A stretch of 64,000 nt of DNA from Tritrichomonas musculus (Eukaryota; Parabasalia; Tritrichomonadida; Tritrichomonadidae), in contig JAPFFF010000002.1 in the NCBI GenBank assembly GCA_039105265.1, positions 8,866,001 to 8,930,000 of the forward strand, written 5' to 3'. Shown piece after piece: positions 21,101 to 29,300 of this stretch (its first letter is position 1; each line of letters opens with the position of its first letter). The position numbers were made by a program, and so were the translations under genes. The notes beneath the pieces are model-generated. The model saw nothing but the letters and a program-made list of their open reading frames with translations. It did no database searches and was not told the origin of the DNA.

Positions 21101-21767
21101 ATTTCATAATGAATCGTTTTCTGAGAACCCACAACCAAATCCAGTTCAACAACATCCAAATCCAGTTCAACAGAATCAAAATTTAGTTCAACAACATCCA
21201 AATCCAGTTCAACATAATCAAAATCTAGTTCAACAACATCCAAATCCAGTTCAACAGAATCAAAATCTAGTTCAACAACATCCAAATCCAGTTCAACATA
21301 ATCAAAATTTAGTTCAACAACAACCAAATCCAGTTCAACAACATCCAAATCTAGTTCAACAACAATATTTGGAAGAAGAGGCAAAGAAAGAAAGAAAGCA
21401 TAGGTTAAAAACAAGGAGAAGGAGGCACGACTCTAGTCAAGACATTGAGAGAGAAATTGAAACAGCTGTCAGCAACATTTGTGAAGAGGCGAATCCAGAA
21501 AAAGTTCGATATTTGTCGGAATCAATTTCAAGGATTGCGTCTCGCAAGGCAGATGAATTAGCCAGAGTTTGTCTTGATGATGATTATATTGGAGCATCAT
21601 CTTATCAGCCGCCATTTTCAGCATTTTTTGCTAATGAAATGCAAATTCAGCAGCAACAAGAGCAGTGGCTTCATATGATTCAGACGAACAATGCGCATTT
21701 ATTGTTTCAAACGCAAATGGCACAAAAAATGAAAAGAAAGGAAAAGAAAAAAAGAAGCCACAAATAA
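15156..21767 (+). CDS. giant ankyrin-repeat protein with BTB-like N-terminus and Phe-rich repeat tail
   Basis: 2203 residues. About 175-270 is a divergent BTB-like segment (PKTFTIKTNKKEYKC, LCKLF-like helix, SIKEIAEDLQI). About 310-390 is a helical domain (VKELIAFILQVIKADFLLHQ) also found as a relic at 30996-31271. From about 520 to 1600 there are many ankyrin and ankyrin-like repeats (for example GTALYFAVSRSNLDIVKRLL, GDTPLIISIKNNYLEIVKLL, GETPLFIACKKHRFDSIDFL). About 1630-1930 is a disordered Asn/Ser/Thr-rich region with repeated APLFNF and APPFSF blocks, and about 1993-2069 a heptad tract of PNPVQQ/NQNLVQQ. The C-terminus is basic (KKERKHRLKTRRRRH, KRKEKKKR). Probably a large scaffold; the tail recalls FG-nucleoporins but almost all FG dipeptides are absent. 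No membrane segment. Confidence 0.85.
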   Translation: MSINHILFIRQSEKKENKHKFFSKPESSNDSNTKKTKSQSLFLFSYDFNIFDFLPRLFTITTNTGSSSFNTYFLQDTSSVIADFLKENPNNLQYHLDINDEENTLGKFEQLYQGEFVAFDEDQLLVSQKITKLLNITRCPNFMKPESLKEACISDSSYNLNTSKIDLGVQMSQSKLIKYLQTGAPKTFTIKTNKKEYKCNVFGVYASNVIRHLLEEDPTIDNYVYNYDDEFNEFQSICKLFNFEEVDLTKNNMDSIKEIAEDLQITLILKDVDNFINTSEKVSQKIDEQQTIIDSIDELFELLYSIKEDSVVKVSNTIIESKWSQTEDKVKELIAFILQVIKADFLLHQPIFELLMQLDQGADDSNKLNILMPFFVKQIMKKIDMHVQLSDTKSDFNLSPNSRFKSSFSLDNQDLKKHNKVTYYAFVYKLYQKGIIKKDELYEKFRSLLSNDIYLKMWFLPEIMEINPNFASSVNLKEMKDDKFFNVTSKEKDQVDTFINSYLPDRIEEYKKMRDRGEPEDELTRALRNDDVDTVQRIVTKSDIDFTKCYVPYNIFENYLDNGNTRYINYAAAYGSIRCFKYLLMNHDFIDDKTFAHAVIGGNIEIIKIASQNDNRFESRIQLSSFSSFHSFNSKIDQIIPSIAKHRNELFDWIFEQKFTDKDPDHSLSTLIDCSVSNGNAHSLIEIIDKGFNLSDKNHLIKKSIQKSAKKGYCLLTNLLLNLTNHKFKFSSFCGNNESYISVIYFENISILNLFFNSMNQNDFENCLNLAIEGKCTDITKYLFETLVDDKFKLTSNLAFSALQKSLNYKSTDTFQYIIDQINLINPKIFINYDKFPTFLMDVCNSKNIEFVRIITELIIDNNITTDFTNAFQKAIKNNEMKICEYLIEKNVPINFDKLSDDISSLATISANIFSSIITRLSPEGKEKMSGLLEQAIEKKNESLVKFLLKENIVSDNALFLAVSDNNLNIVNIILDHNSKPSFVNQVSKNGTALYFAVSRSNLDIVKRLLSVPGIDPNLYECAGKTPLVEAIVNFDIDISNAILNFYQKDDHNIKWQIERALCLIDFNSKKNAKKDDIIELIYQFDFIDPNMLLADSTYLIYACSKNKIDLVEKLIKSDIINVNMYEMKKGDTPLIISIKNNYLEIVKLLINHPKININQKNYSNYSPLVVAVMEKNEKIIDLLLESEKFDPDESSLNYAFYKSKGDISKKLINLKSLDVNCKFDDIIELKSLPDNIVNNHGPKKSFTFKPVVKPKMSSKTCILMNAVENNDIDKVDLIIHHPSFDKNKSKFQASIIKSIEKDEIDIFRKLLKIVDDDVNLVDHEGNSLLYFSIYYSKTDIFKEILSNPNFDSKKSGILKAFRSCYLLPKMKPEINLHKKKDSQKTSFSPLEIMTDLYNYDQKHDHLIDFNQLLENGHSFFTDVNPSADLKNGYEFFLNHGADPNIPDKFGVYPLQHAINIESTCLIITLISSNKVDFNIKIPTNNEGEEEAKQTTYLHLAAEKDSTILWMLLNNGFDINVTNDLGETPLFIACKKHRFDSIDFLFTQPKLDYLHRDNLGRDAIKAICPLYEKDTKILNRNQYHNLLIELILNNGIPIEESNMDNTNDEQNDEQRDNKQLPPLLHVDSNKNKESSTPSLDTYLKSTHKSSTSTSLGNNWLFGLSKTSKENNPLNVTTTTTTSGNNSLFNFTKADKEGNQFNTKMTTTTAGKSALFSITAPNKDNNQLNTTTTTSSKPSNAPLFNFPKPNKDNNQSDTTKTTGIAPPFSFNQSNKDNNQSDTTATAGNAPLFNFSIPNKDNNQSNTTKATGIAPPFSFNQSNTTATAGNAPLFNFSIPNKDNNQSNTTKTTGIAPPFSFNQSNKDNNQSDTTATAGNAPLFHFSIPNKDNNQLNSTKNTSNNTLFNFSKPNEKNESSAIKKSGTDDLNTETANSKPAENFKMASASENNQDDAKVQDETASSLNLQPKSSNETAKKVSVRKFEFHNESFSENPQPNPVQQHPNPVQQNQNLVQQHPNPVQHNQNLVQQHPNPVQQNQNLVQQHPNPVQHNQNLVQQQPNPVQQHPNLVQQQYLEEEAKKERKHRLKTRRRRHDSSQDIEREIETAVSNICEEANPEKVRYLSESISRIASRKADELARVCLDDDYIGASSYQPPFSAFFANEMQIQQQQEQWLHMIQTNNAHLLFQTQMAQKMKRKEKKKRSHK
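20369..20830 (+). repeat. in-frame tandem repeats coding APLFNF / APPFSF blocks
   Basis: A unit of about 144 bp (48 residues) alternates an APLFNFSIPNKDNNQ half with an APPFSFNQSNKDNNQ half, repeated about three times with small deletions. Units are highly similar at DNA level, pointing to recent expansion or homogenisation. The unit stays a multiple of three, so the frame is kept. Confidence 0.8.
21132..21362 (+). repeat. 21-bp tandem repeats (11 units) coding heptads
   Basis: Eleven consecutive 21-bp units encode heptads of two alternating types, HPNPVQQ and NQNLVQQ, so the higher-order period is 42 bp. All units are in frame. The number of units is likely to vary between strains. Confidence 0.85.
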
Positions 21768-22223
21768 CAATATTTATTAAATTTACACTAGTTAATTCAT
21801 TTAAACTTGTCCATTTTGAATTTAAAACTTTCGAATAAGCTATAAATAAAATTGACAAGAAAGCTTTTCAAATATTTAGAATAGTTTTGTGTTTTTTTCC
21901 AAAAAAGAAATGGTAAGATTATGAATTTTACAATTCCAATTAAATAAATAATTGATAAAGATAGCAATAATAAGAAAATAACTAAAAAAAATAAAAGGTT
22001 GATAAAAATGAATATTTTTAATATAAGTATATTTGAGAAGTTTTTGAGATTTTAAACCTAGTTCTAATTAATATTGATAAATAGTACTGATTAATATACA
22101 AAATTTGTCTTTTGATATCTTTTTAACATAGAAAATTAACAAAAATAATGTGATTGGTTGAATACTTCAAGCAAAAATGAAATATAAAAATATTGGAAAT
22201 TTCATTATAAAAAGAAAAATATT
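21768..22223. other. intergenic between convergent genes
   Basis: AT-rich sequence between the 3' ends of the ankyrin gene (+) and the Rab gene (-). I see nothing coding in it. Confidence 0.5.
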
Positions 22224-22805
22224 TTAGCAGCAACTTTGGCTGTTATTTTCAGGATTTGATGAGATATTTACATTTTCATCAATTGACAAAAAGTTTTTAT
22301 CTCTAGGTATTGATTTATCGTATTTAATGAACTCGAAAATTAAATCAATCCCTTCACCAGTAAGAGCAGAGGTGCGGAAAACATCGGTAGCACTTATTTC
22401 ATATTTCATATTATCTATTTTATCTTGAGGCATAGGATCTTTTTCTAAATCAATTTTGTTACAAACAATTAATTTGACAACTTCTGTTGGAGCATGATCA
22501 ACTATCAAATCGTTCCAAGATTTAATATCATCAAACGATTCTTGATCAACAGCTGAAAAACATATAATAATTAGGTTGACGTCTCGAAAGTATAGAGGCA
22601 TAATATCTCGATATTGAAGTTGGCCTGCTGTATCCCATATATTTAAGTTTGTTTTTTTGCCATCGATATCTATCACGATATCTTGAATATTTGCTCCAAC
22701 TGTCGGACTCGTCTCTTGGACATTTTTGATATACCAATTGATAATGCTTGTTTTCCCAACTCCAGAATTACCAACGATGGCGATTTTGATTTGTTCTGTA
22801 GACAT
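22224..22805 (-). CDS. Rab-family small GTPase
   Basis: 193 residues from the ATG at 22803-22805. All G motifs are present: P-loop GNSGVGKT (12-19), switch I Thr in SPTVGANI, WDTAGQ (57-62, catalytic Gln62), NKID (116-119) and TSAL (145-148, the SAK-type motif). The C-terminus ends in CysCys, the double-geranylgeranyl signal for membrane attachment. It would cycle on membranes to direct vesicle traffic; the subfamily cannot be assigned by eye. A TTG six bases upstream is not a plausible start. Minus-strand TCATTTTT at 818-825 of this kilobase (22818-22825) is an initiator-like motif some 13-20 nt before the ATG. Confidence 0.93.
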   Translation of the reverse strand: MSTEQIKIAIVGNSGVGKTSIINWYIKNVQETSPTVGANIQDIVIDIDGKKTNLNIWDTAGQLQYRDIMPLYFRDVNLIIICFSAVDQESFDDIKSWNDLIVDHAPTEVVKLIVCNKIDLEKDPMPQDKIDNMKYEISATDVFRTSALTGEGIDLIFEFIKYDKSIPRDKNFLSIDENVNISSNPENNSQSCC

Positions 22806-22817
22806 TCTCAAAACTGG

Positions 22818-22825
22818 AAAAATGA
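22818..22825 (-). promoter_or_regulatory. initiator-like element of the Rab gene
   Basis: Minus-strand TCATTTTT, matching the short TCA-Y-T/A trichomonad initiator, ends 12 nt before the ATG. Only pattern evidence. Confidence 0.35.
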
Positions 22826-22913
22826 CACTTTTTTATTCAATGAAAATTTTCATGGGAGAAAATAAAATTTTCCACTTTTTCACTCATCGATCTTGTCTTC
22901 ATTGAAATATGAT

Positions 22914-23525
22914 TCATCTTTTTTTGATATCATATATAATATCTTCTAGAGGATACCCTTCAATAGCACTGGTTAACCGACAAATTTTTAATTGAGCATT
23001 TTTTTGATCATCTTTAAGTTTTTTCATTTTCTTCTTTCTATTTTGAAATTGACTCTTGAAGGCCTTCACTAGTGGCATCTGATTCTATTTCGGCATTCTC
23101 TTTGATAACTCTGTTTGGCGTGTTTGGAGGTGATTAATTGCAAAATATTGCATTTGATATTTTTCATTGTAACTATAAACAAGTTGGTTGTTTTCATTTT
23201 CACCTTGTGAAATGAGATATAACGTGTAAGCTCTACCGCAAACAGCGGATATAAAATTATATTTTTACCTGCCTTATCTGTCAAAACAAAGTTTTGCTGT
23301 TTATTAAATATCTTTTTGTCATAATGTCCATTAATTTGATTTTTTTGGTTTGATCCTACTCCAAAACATTATTTCTCTTTTGAAATCCAAACTGAATGAT
23401 TATAGTCTGCAGAAAAAGATAAGAGCGAAGGAATGTGAAGACGTGAATCGCAAGGAGGATAAATAAAACTTTTATTCAATGCAAATCCAAAACGATAGCA
23501 CTCATTTGATTCACTAATTTTCATT
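22914..23525 (-). pseudogene. RCC1-repeat protein pseudogene
   Basis: Coding-like sequence runs through several frames on the minus strand. About 23380-23525 reads FGFALNKSFIYPP and FSADYNHSVWISKE; next, in a shifted frame, VGSNQKNQINGHYDKKIF; then ISAVCGRAYTLYLISQGEN (about 23195-23250) and YSYNEKYQMQYFAINH; finally a basic C-terminal stretch to a stop at 22914. The 'GxNxxGQ' and 'CGxxHTxxL' spacing is that of RCC1/BLIP-II propeller repeats, a large trichomonad family. At least three frame changes and one stop interrupt it, so no intact product is expected. Only about two blades remain. Confidence 0.5.
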
Positions 23526-24318
23526 TAGTGATAGTCAATTTTTTTTTGTCAGATTCTTAAAATTACATTTATCTTTATATTTAAAAATGCTTTTAAAGAA
23601 ATTATCTATTTATTACATATTAAATTTGTATATATATAAATTTTGATATTAAACTATTTATAAAAATACTAATAGTATTTTATATCTCGATAATCGATAT
23701 CAATTATCAGTACGTTTTTTGATATTGAAAACAAAGTTATTAATTTGATTATCGATATCGATATCAAATATCGAGAAAAATTTTGATATCAAGAAAAAAA
23801 ATTTCAATAGTATTCAAATTAGGCTTTTACGCCATTATTTTTTTGGAAAAAAACACGCCATATAGCTTACACCAAAAAAAGGTTCTAAAAATTTATGTAA
23901 AGTAAAATTTTTTATATATTAATCTTGCTTTAAATATTCTAAATACTAAAAAAATAATTTTCTTTTTGTTAAAGTTCTTTTATTCAAAATTTGAAAATTA
24001 TACTGAAAAAGGCATGAAACCCTACTCATGATTTTTTTAATCATCACCCTTTTATACGCAAATTCAAAAATTGAGAACATTCCTCAGAAATCCTCAGAAT
24101 ATATGTTTTATCTAAGTGATATATTATTTTACAAATAGAAAAATAAAATCTAATCATTTTTAGCAAGTGAAAAATTTCTGATAATGATTGATAATCATTA
24201 ATCGTTATCAAATATACAATATTTTTCATATAACATTTCTTATTTGGTTACAAACTGATAATGGATTATCAAGATTAAAAAAGTATCAATTCTGATATCG
24301 ATTCTCAAAATAACATGC
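23526..24318. repeat. diverged copies of the palindrome-rich dispersed repeat
   Basis: Bases 23640-23800 are packed with GATATC, ATCGAT and GATAAT palindromes, and 24160-24307 ends in TGATATCGATTCTCAAAA, the same end as the better copy at 25260-25712. The preceding AAACTGATAATxGAxTATCA segment also matches. They look like old copies or fragments of one element. No protein frame seen. Confidence 0.45.
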
Positions 24319-24344
24319 CTAAATACTATAAATTTTAGAAGATA

Positions 24345-24452
24345 TATACCACCTAGCGGGCGTCGAGAGCAGCCGATTGATTGGTGGCAAGACTGGGTAA
24401 AAACTTGTAACATAACATGATTTCAATTCACTCACAAAAAAAAAAAAAAAAA
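24345..24452 (+). repeat. GC-rich island followed by an A17 tract (possible retroposed small RNA)
   Basis: Bases 24345-24395 are a GC-rich island (ACCACCTAGCGGGCGTCGAG, GCAGCCGATTGATTGGTGGC) in AT-rich DNA; ACCACC can pair with GGTGG. About 40 bp later comes a run of 17 A at 24436-24452. A short GC-rich head with a poly-A end would fit a SINE-like retroposed RNA, but target duplications were not found. Confidence 0.25.
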
Positions 24453-24499
24453 TTAATATAAGAAACAAATTACATTTTAACAAGCATCTATATGCAATT

Positions 24500-24796
24500 T
24501 TAATCTTTTGCTTTCTTTGAATTTTTGACTGGCTTTTTTGTTTCTTTAATGAAAATGAAAAATTGGTTTTCATTTTGTTCCATTTCTTTTTCTTTACGTT
24601 CTAAAGATATTTTCTTATCTTCTTCTTTATGTCCATTTCTTCCTCTTTTGTTATAATTGTTTTTCCAATAATTTCTTGTCTTCTTTTTGTTTTCCTTCTT
24701 TTGCTCATTCAAATGATTCATTCTGGTCACCATATCTTTCATTCTCTTTTCAATGATTTCTTCTTTAGTTGTTTTCAATGATTCCAAATCCGACAT
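24500..24796 (-). CDS. small highly charged protein, function unknown
   Basis: 98 residues, ATG start, no membrane segment. After MSDLESLKTTKEEIIEKRM the chain is dominated by Lys, Glu and Asn, with a predicted coiled-coil-prone N-terminal helix (about 5-45), a basic GRNGHKEEDKK middle, and a C-terminal KETKKPVKNSKKAKD. Upstream, minus-strand AATTCATTATTTTAATAAAC gives a plausible leader. I recognise no family; the composition recalls small ribosome- or nucleic-acid-associated proteins, but that is weak. It could also be a non-coding stretch open by chance, although Lys/Glu balance and sustained frame argue for a gene. Confidence 0.5.
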   Translation of the reverse strand: MSDLESLKTTKEEIIEKRMKDMVTRMNHLNEQKKENKKKTRNYWKNNYNKRGRNGHKEEDKKISLERKEKEMEQNENQFFIFIKETKKPVKNSKKAKD

Positions 24797-25259
24797 GTTT
24801 ATTAAAATAATGAATTGATATCACTAAAAATATTTTAATATGAAAAATTTTGATAATTATCATTGAATTTTTGATCAACCATGCCCTCAAAAATTTTTCA
24901 TAAAAATTTTTCATTCGAAAAAAAGAATTGTGAATATTTCAGCTTCTTATAACGGAATTGGTTTCAATATAACTATATATAAATGGCATGATTTCTTACA
25001 GTGCTTATTCCATTAAAGAACTCCCTAACCGATAACCCATATTTGATTTTCTTCACATGAGATTTGAGAGCTTATCTGGTCATGTAATTAATAATTTATT
25101 TTTAAATTAAAAATGAAAGTTGATTCAATACCACAATTGAAATCTACATTTACAACTCAATTTGAAGGAAATCAAACATTAAATGATAGCCTATCAAAAT
25201 ACAAAAATCTTATCCCCTATATCATTTGGTTACATTAAAATCACACGTAGACTTGTTAT
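24797..25259. other. intergenic
   Basis: Nothing coding seen; ordinary AT-rich DNA between the small charged gene and the dispersed repeat. Confidence 0.45.
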
Positions 25260-25712
25260 TCTCCGATTCTCGAGATCGATAATTGATTGACTTTTTGATA
25301 TCGATACATAAATATACATAGATTCTCGAGATCGATTTCAGAGATCGAGAATTTTTTTTCTTAGCTTTTGATATAAGAATTTTCAATTAAACTTTTTGAT
25401 AAAAATATGATCGTATTTTAATCTCAAATATTTCATAAAAAAAGAATGTATTTTTTGATTTTAATCTTAAAATAAACATCAATACATTATATTATATATT
25501 TTTAAATATTATAAAATCACAAATATCAATTATAAAAAAAGATAAATCTGCTTGAGATCTCGAGATCTCGGTAATTGATATAAAGTTTACAATTATTTTT
25601 TTATCACATTTCATATCTGATATCTTGATAATCGATAATCTCGATATCAGATTTTTAAACTGATAATCGAGTATCAGATGCAAAAAAGTGACGTTTTTGA
25701 TATCGATTCTCA
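25260..25712. repeat. palindrome-rich dispersed repeat, copy 1
   Basis: The right part (25380-25640) aligns closely with 34862-35120 (same orientation) and 61878-62055 (inverted). It includes a core that can form a hairpin, AATGTATTTTTTGATTTTAA paired with TTAAAATAAACATCAATACA. The ends are rich in palindromes (CTCGAG, ATCGAT, GATATC). All three copies carry the same short minus-sense open frame (25492-25614 here). Probably a small mobile element of unknown class; true boundaries need a genome-wide alignment. Confidence 0.65.
25492..25614 (-). CDS. repeat-borne micro-ORF, copy 1 (40 codons)
   Basis: Starts MKCDKKIIVN and continues ISITEISRSQADLSFFI, ending near FKNI. The homologous frames in the other two copies (34996-35109 and 61882-61995) also start MKCD, stay open and stop at the equivalent position after 37 residues. 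Conservation of start, frame and stop across diverged copies hints at selection or recent spread. It is too short to assign a function; it may be a decayed end of a larger frame. Confidence 0.3.
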   Translation of the reverse strand: MKCDKKIIVNFISITEISRSQADLSFFIIDICDFIIFKNI

Positions 25713-26340
25713 AAAAAGAAATAATTTATACTACTATTATTGTAATTTTGGATGATAGATAAATTGATTGAATCATATAAGAAAATATATTTTTGTTTAT
25801 ATAAAAAAATAATTTCCCAGATGCCAGCTATAAATCCTTATTTTATAATCTTTCGTTAAACTTTCCTGATTCACATGCAATTTCTGAATCAATTTTACCT
25901 ATCAATATTATCAAATGATCAAAATCGATTATTAAAAGCCTCTCTCATCATAAAATCATGCTATTTCTCTATTTTTTTTTTTTTTTTTTTAAATATAATT
26001 AATATTTTGAAAGTCTTCGGATCATTAATAGATCACCTTTTTGATTCTTGGCGATATCTTAAACATTGCTTTAGCTCCTTCGAATTCCTTGCAAATTGTT
26101 TTTCATAAGCCTTCGGCTTTATTCGAAGATGATATTATGCTTCATTATATTCTTACAGTTGCGTTTCACTACTAGCTAATCACCCACTTCTACCTTTTTT
26201 TTGATGATTTTTAATTGTTTTATTGTTTTTAATTGTTACCATATTTCTATATCTTTTACATTTTTTAAAAACTTTTTGAATTAATAAAAATACGTTTTTT
26301 GAGATTTGGAGTTAACAAGAAAATATCTATACTGGTCCAT
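25713..26340. other. intergenic
   Basis: Upstream region of the kinase-Sel1 gene. A T run lies at 25973-25991. A short minus-strand stretch near 26030-26110 reads without stops (KPKAYEKQFARNSKELKQ) and could be a relic, but I cannot name it. Confidence 0.35.
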
Positions 26341-29300
26341 ATGCATAATTTGGGCCAGATTAATATCGAGGGTACAAACATTTTCTCTAGAATTACATCC
26401 AGGTTAACGATTAATACATCTTTTAAAGTTACTCCTGATGCAAATTTTTTGAAATATGAAGATTTTACAAATATTTTAAATATTTTTGGAGGATTTATTA
26501 AACAAACTAATAAATTTAAAATTAGTGGCGACTATCTTGCCATTAATTCAATAGATCTATATTTTTTTCTTTTTAACTATAATATTATAATTATAGATCA
26601 ATTTACTCTTCAAACTGAACAAAGTATATTTAAATTTTTACAAGAAAGTATTTTATTCTTAAATGATAAATCCAAAGAAAAATATCACATTGCAGTCAAC
26701 AAGCCAATTGACGAGAAAAGCAAAGAAATTTTTTTTCAATTTGACAAAAGTGACATTTCAGCAATTCAAAACAAAATAATCAATAGCATAATCCGAAGGA
26801 GCCAAATATTGACTCTTTTAACAAAAGATAAAAGTAATATAAAATGTGACATTAATGATTTTGTTGATATAAAATATTTTAATAGCAAAGTTTCATTGAG
26901 TTTTAATTTGAATAACCAATTACTTTATGTGCTGAAATCGTTCAGTAAAAGCGATGATGAATCAATGAAGTATTGTCAAAGAGAAATAGATTTCTACAAA
27001 TCAATCGATAATAAAAATTTCTTTTTTTGCCAATTTTATGGAACAATTGAAGATCGACAAAGTTTCATTATTGTTATTGAATTCATTGACGGCCAAACTT
27101 TAGAAAACTTTATTCTTGATTCAAAAGGAAAAATCGATTATAATGAAAAAATTAAAATCATATTTTTTATTATTATAGCAATTGAATTTGCTCATAATAA
27201 AGATTGGGTTTTACGTGATTTGAAATGGGACAACATTATTATTGACGTTAATCACAATCCTGTGTTTATTGATTTTGATAAAGCTAAAAAAAAATCATGT
27301 CAAGACAATAATGGATTAGTTACAAAAATTTTTGGTAGTGAACACTTTTTGGCTCCTGAACAATATTTAAAAGGTGACTATTCTTTCATGTCAGATATAT
27401 ATTCGGTTGCCATGATTATTCATTTCATCATTAATGAGAAAAGTTATGATGATTTGCTAACATTTTCATATTTAGGTGAATTATATGAATCACAGAAAAG
27501 CATTTTGAGTAATAAATTATTTTGCAGTGTTCCTGAAGAGTTTCGATTAATTTTTGAAACATATAAAAAATGTTTTGAATTTTGTCCTGATTCTCGACCA
27601 AATGCCACAGAATTATATTATCAATTTTTTAAATGTGTAAAATACAAATCTAAATTTAAGTCTTTATATGACATACATCATGTTCGATACGATAATTTGT
27701 ATTGTTCACTTGGGATTCGTTCTTTTTTCAAAAATAATATTATTTGTGACAATAATAAAATGATCGGACTTTTGAAACTTGGTTTAAAATATAAAGATGC
27801 ATATGCTCAAATAGTAGTTGGTAAAATGCATTATCATGGAACAATTCTACCTCATGATATGAACAAATGTGTTTATTACTTCGATCTGGCAGCAAATCAA
27901 GATGAAGATAAAGCATCAGCAACTCTTGCACAAATAACGCTTGGAGCATTTTATTATAAAGGAATATATATAAAACCCGATTATCCAAAATGCATTCATT
28001 ATTTTACACTTGCGGCAAATCTAAATAATGATCAAGCACAATTATACCTTGCAGCTATATATCTTGAAGGTAAAATAACTAAGCAAGATTATAATAAAGC
28101 AATAACATATTTCAAACTTGCTGCTTCTAATGAAAATGTTTCTGCTTTGATTTTTCTTGGCAAGTTTCATTATACTGGTCATATAGTAAGACGAGACGTT
28201 GGAAAATCAATTTATTATTTAACAAAAGCATCAGACAAAGGAAATCCCGAGGCACAATATCTTCTTGGTAGAATATATACAGAATCTAAATTGATTCAAC
28301 CAAATATTGAAAAAGCTATTCATTTCTTCACACTATCTGCTGACAAAAATTATTTAGAAGCACAAATTAGTCTATCAGACATATATTTATTCGATAAATC
28401 TGGTAATTCAGATATCACAAAAGGAATTTATTATTTATCAAAGGCTGCTGACAATAACCATACTTTGTCACGTTTTAAGCTAGGAATTATTTATTTTGAA
28501 GGAAAACTGATAAAACAAGATATAAATAAAGCAATATATCATATAACAATTTGTTCAGATAAAAACTTGATTTTAGCGCAAGAATCCCTAGGCAATATTT
28601 ATTATGCAGGAATTAGCACTCCAAAAGATTTAAACAGGGCGATAAAATATTATACATTAGCTTCAAATCAAGGATCTGCATTTGCTCAATGTCAATTGGG
28701 GTTAATTTATTTGAATATTGATATTAATAAATCTATTAAATATTTAACTCTTTCATTGGAAAATGGATATGATTATTCAGCACTTTATTTATTTATTATA
28801 TATTCATCTGACGAATATATTCCAATCAACATTTCAAAAGCAAATAAACTTTTGGATATTTTTTTAAGCAAAAACAATTCGACGTCTTTATACATGCGTG
28901 GTATTTCTTATCTTCAATCTGTGAATACACAAAATAATATGAATAAGGCAATTGAATTATTAACTTATTCAGCAAAACTCAAAAACCGTCTTGCTCAATA
29001 TGCTCTTGCATTAATATATTATGCTGGATTATCACCTTTTATCAAAAATGATATAAATAAAGCAATTTATTTTGCAACTTTGTCTGCAGAAGGAGGATGC
29101 TATTTATCCAAATTGTTATTAGGAATGATTTATTATGAAGGAATTTATACTCATCGTGATATTAAAAATTCAATTAGTTACTTGAAAGAGTGTTCAAGTC
29201 TAGATTTTCATGAAGCCAAAAATAATCTTGGCGTCATTTATAAAAATGAAAGAAAAAATATATTTGTAGCTATTCAATATTTCAATGAAGCTATTAATAT

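Noticed and set aside
25875-26108. 77-codon plus-strand frame with a Phe run
   Set aside because: Phe run comes from a T tract; no family pattern.
26299-26340. TTG-initiated extension of the kinase-Sel1 gene
   Set aside because: Non-ATG start; the ATG at 26341 is used. The same reasoning was applied to TTG/GTG starts at 22811, 58207 and 59393.
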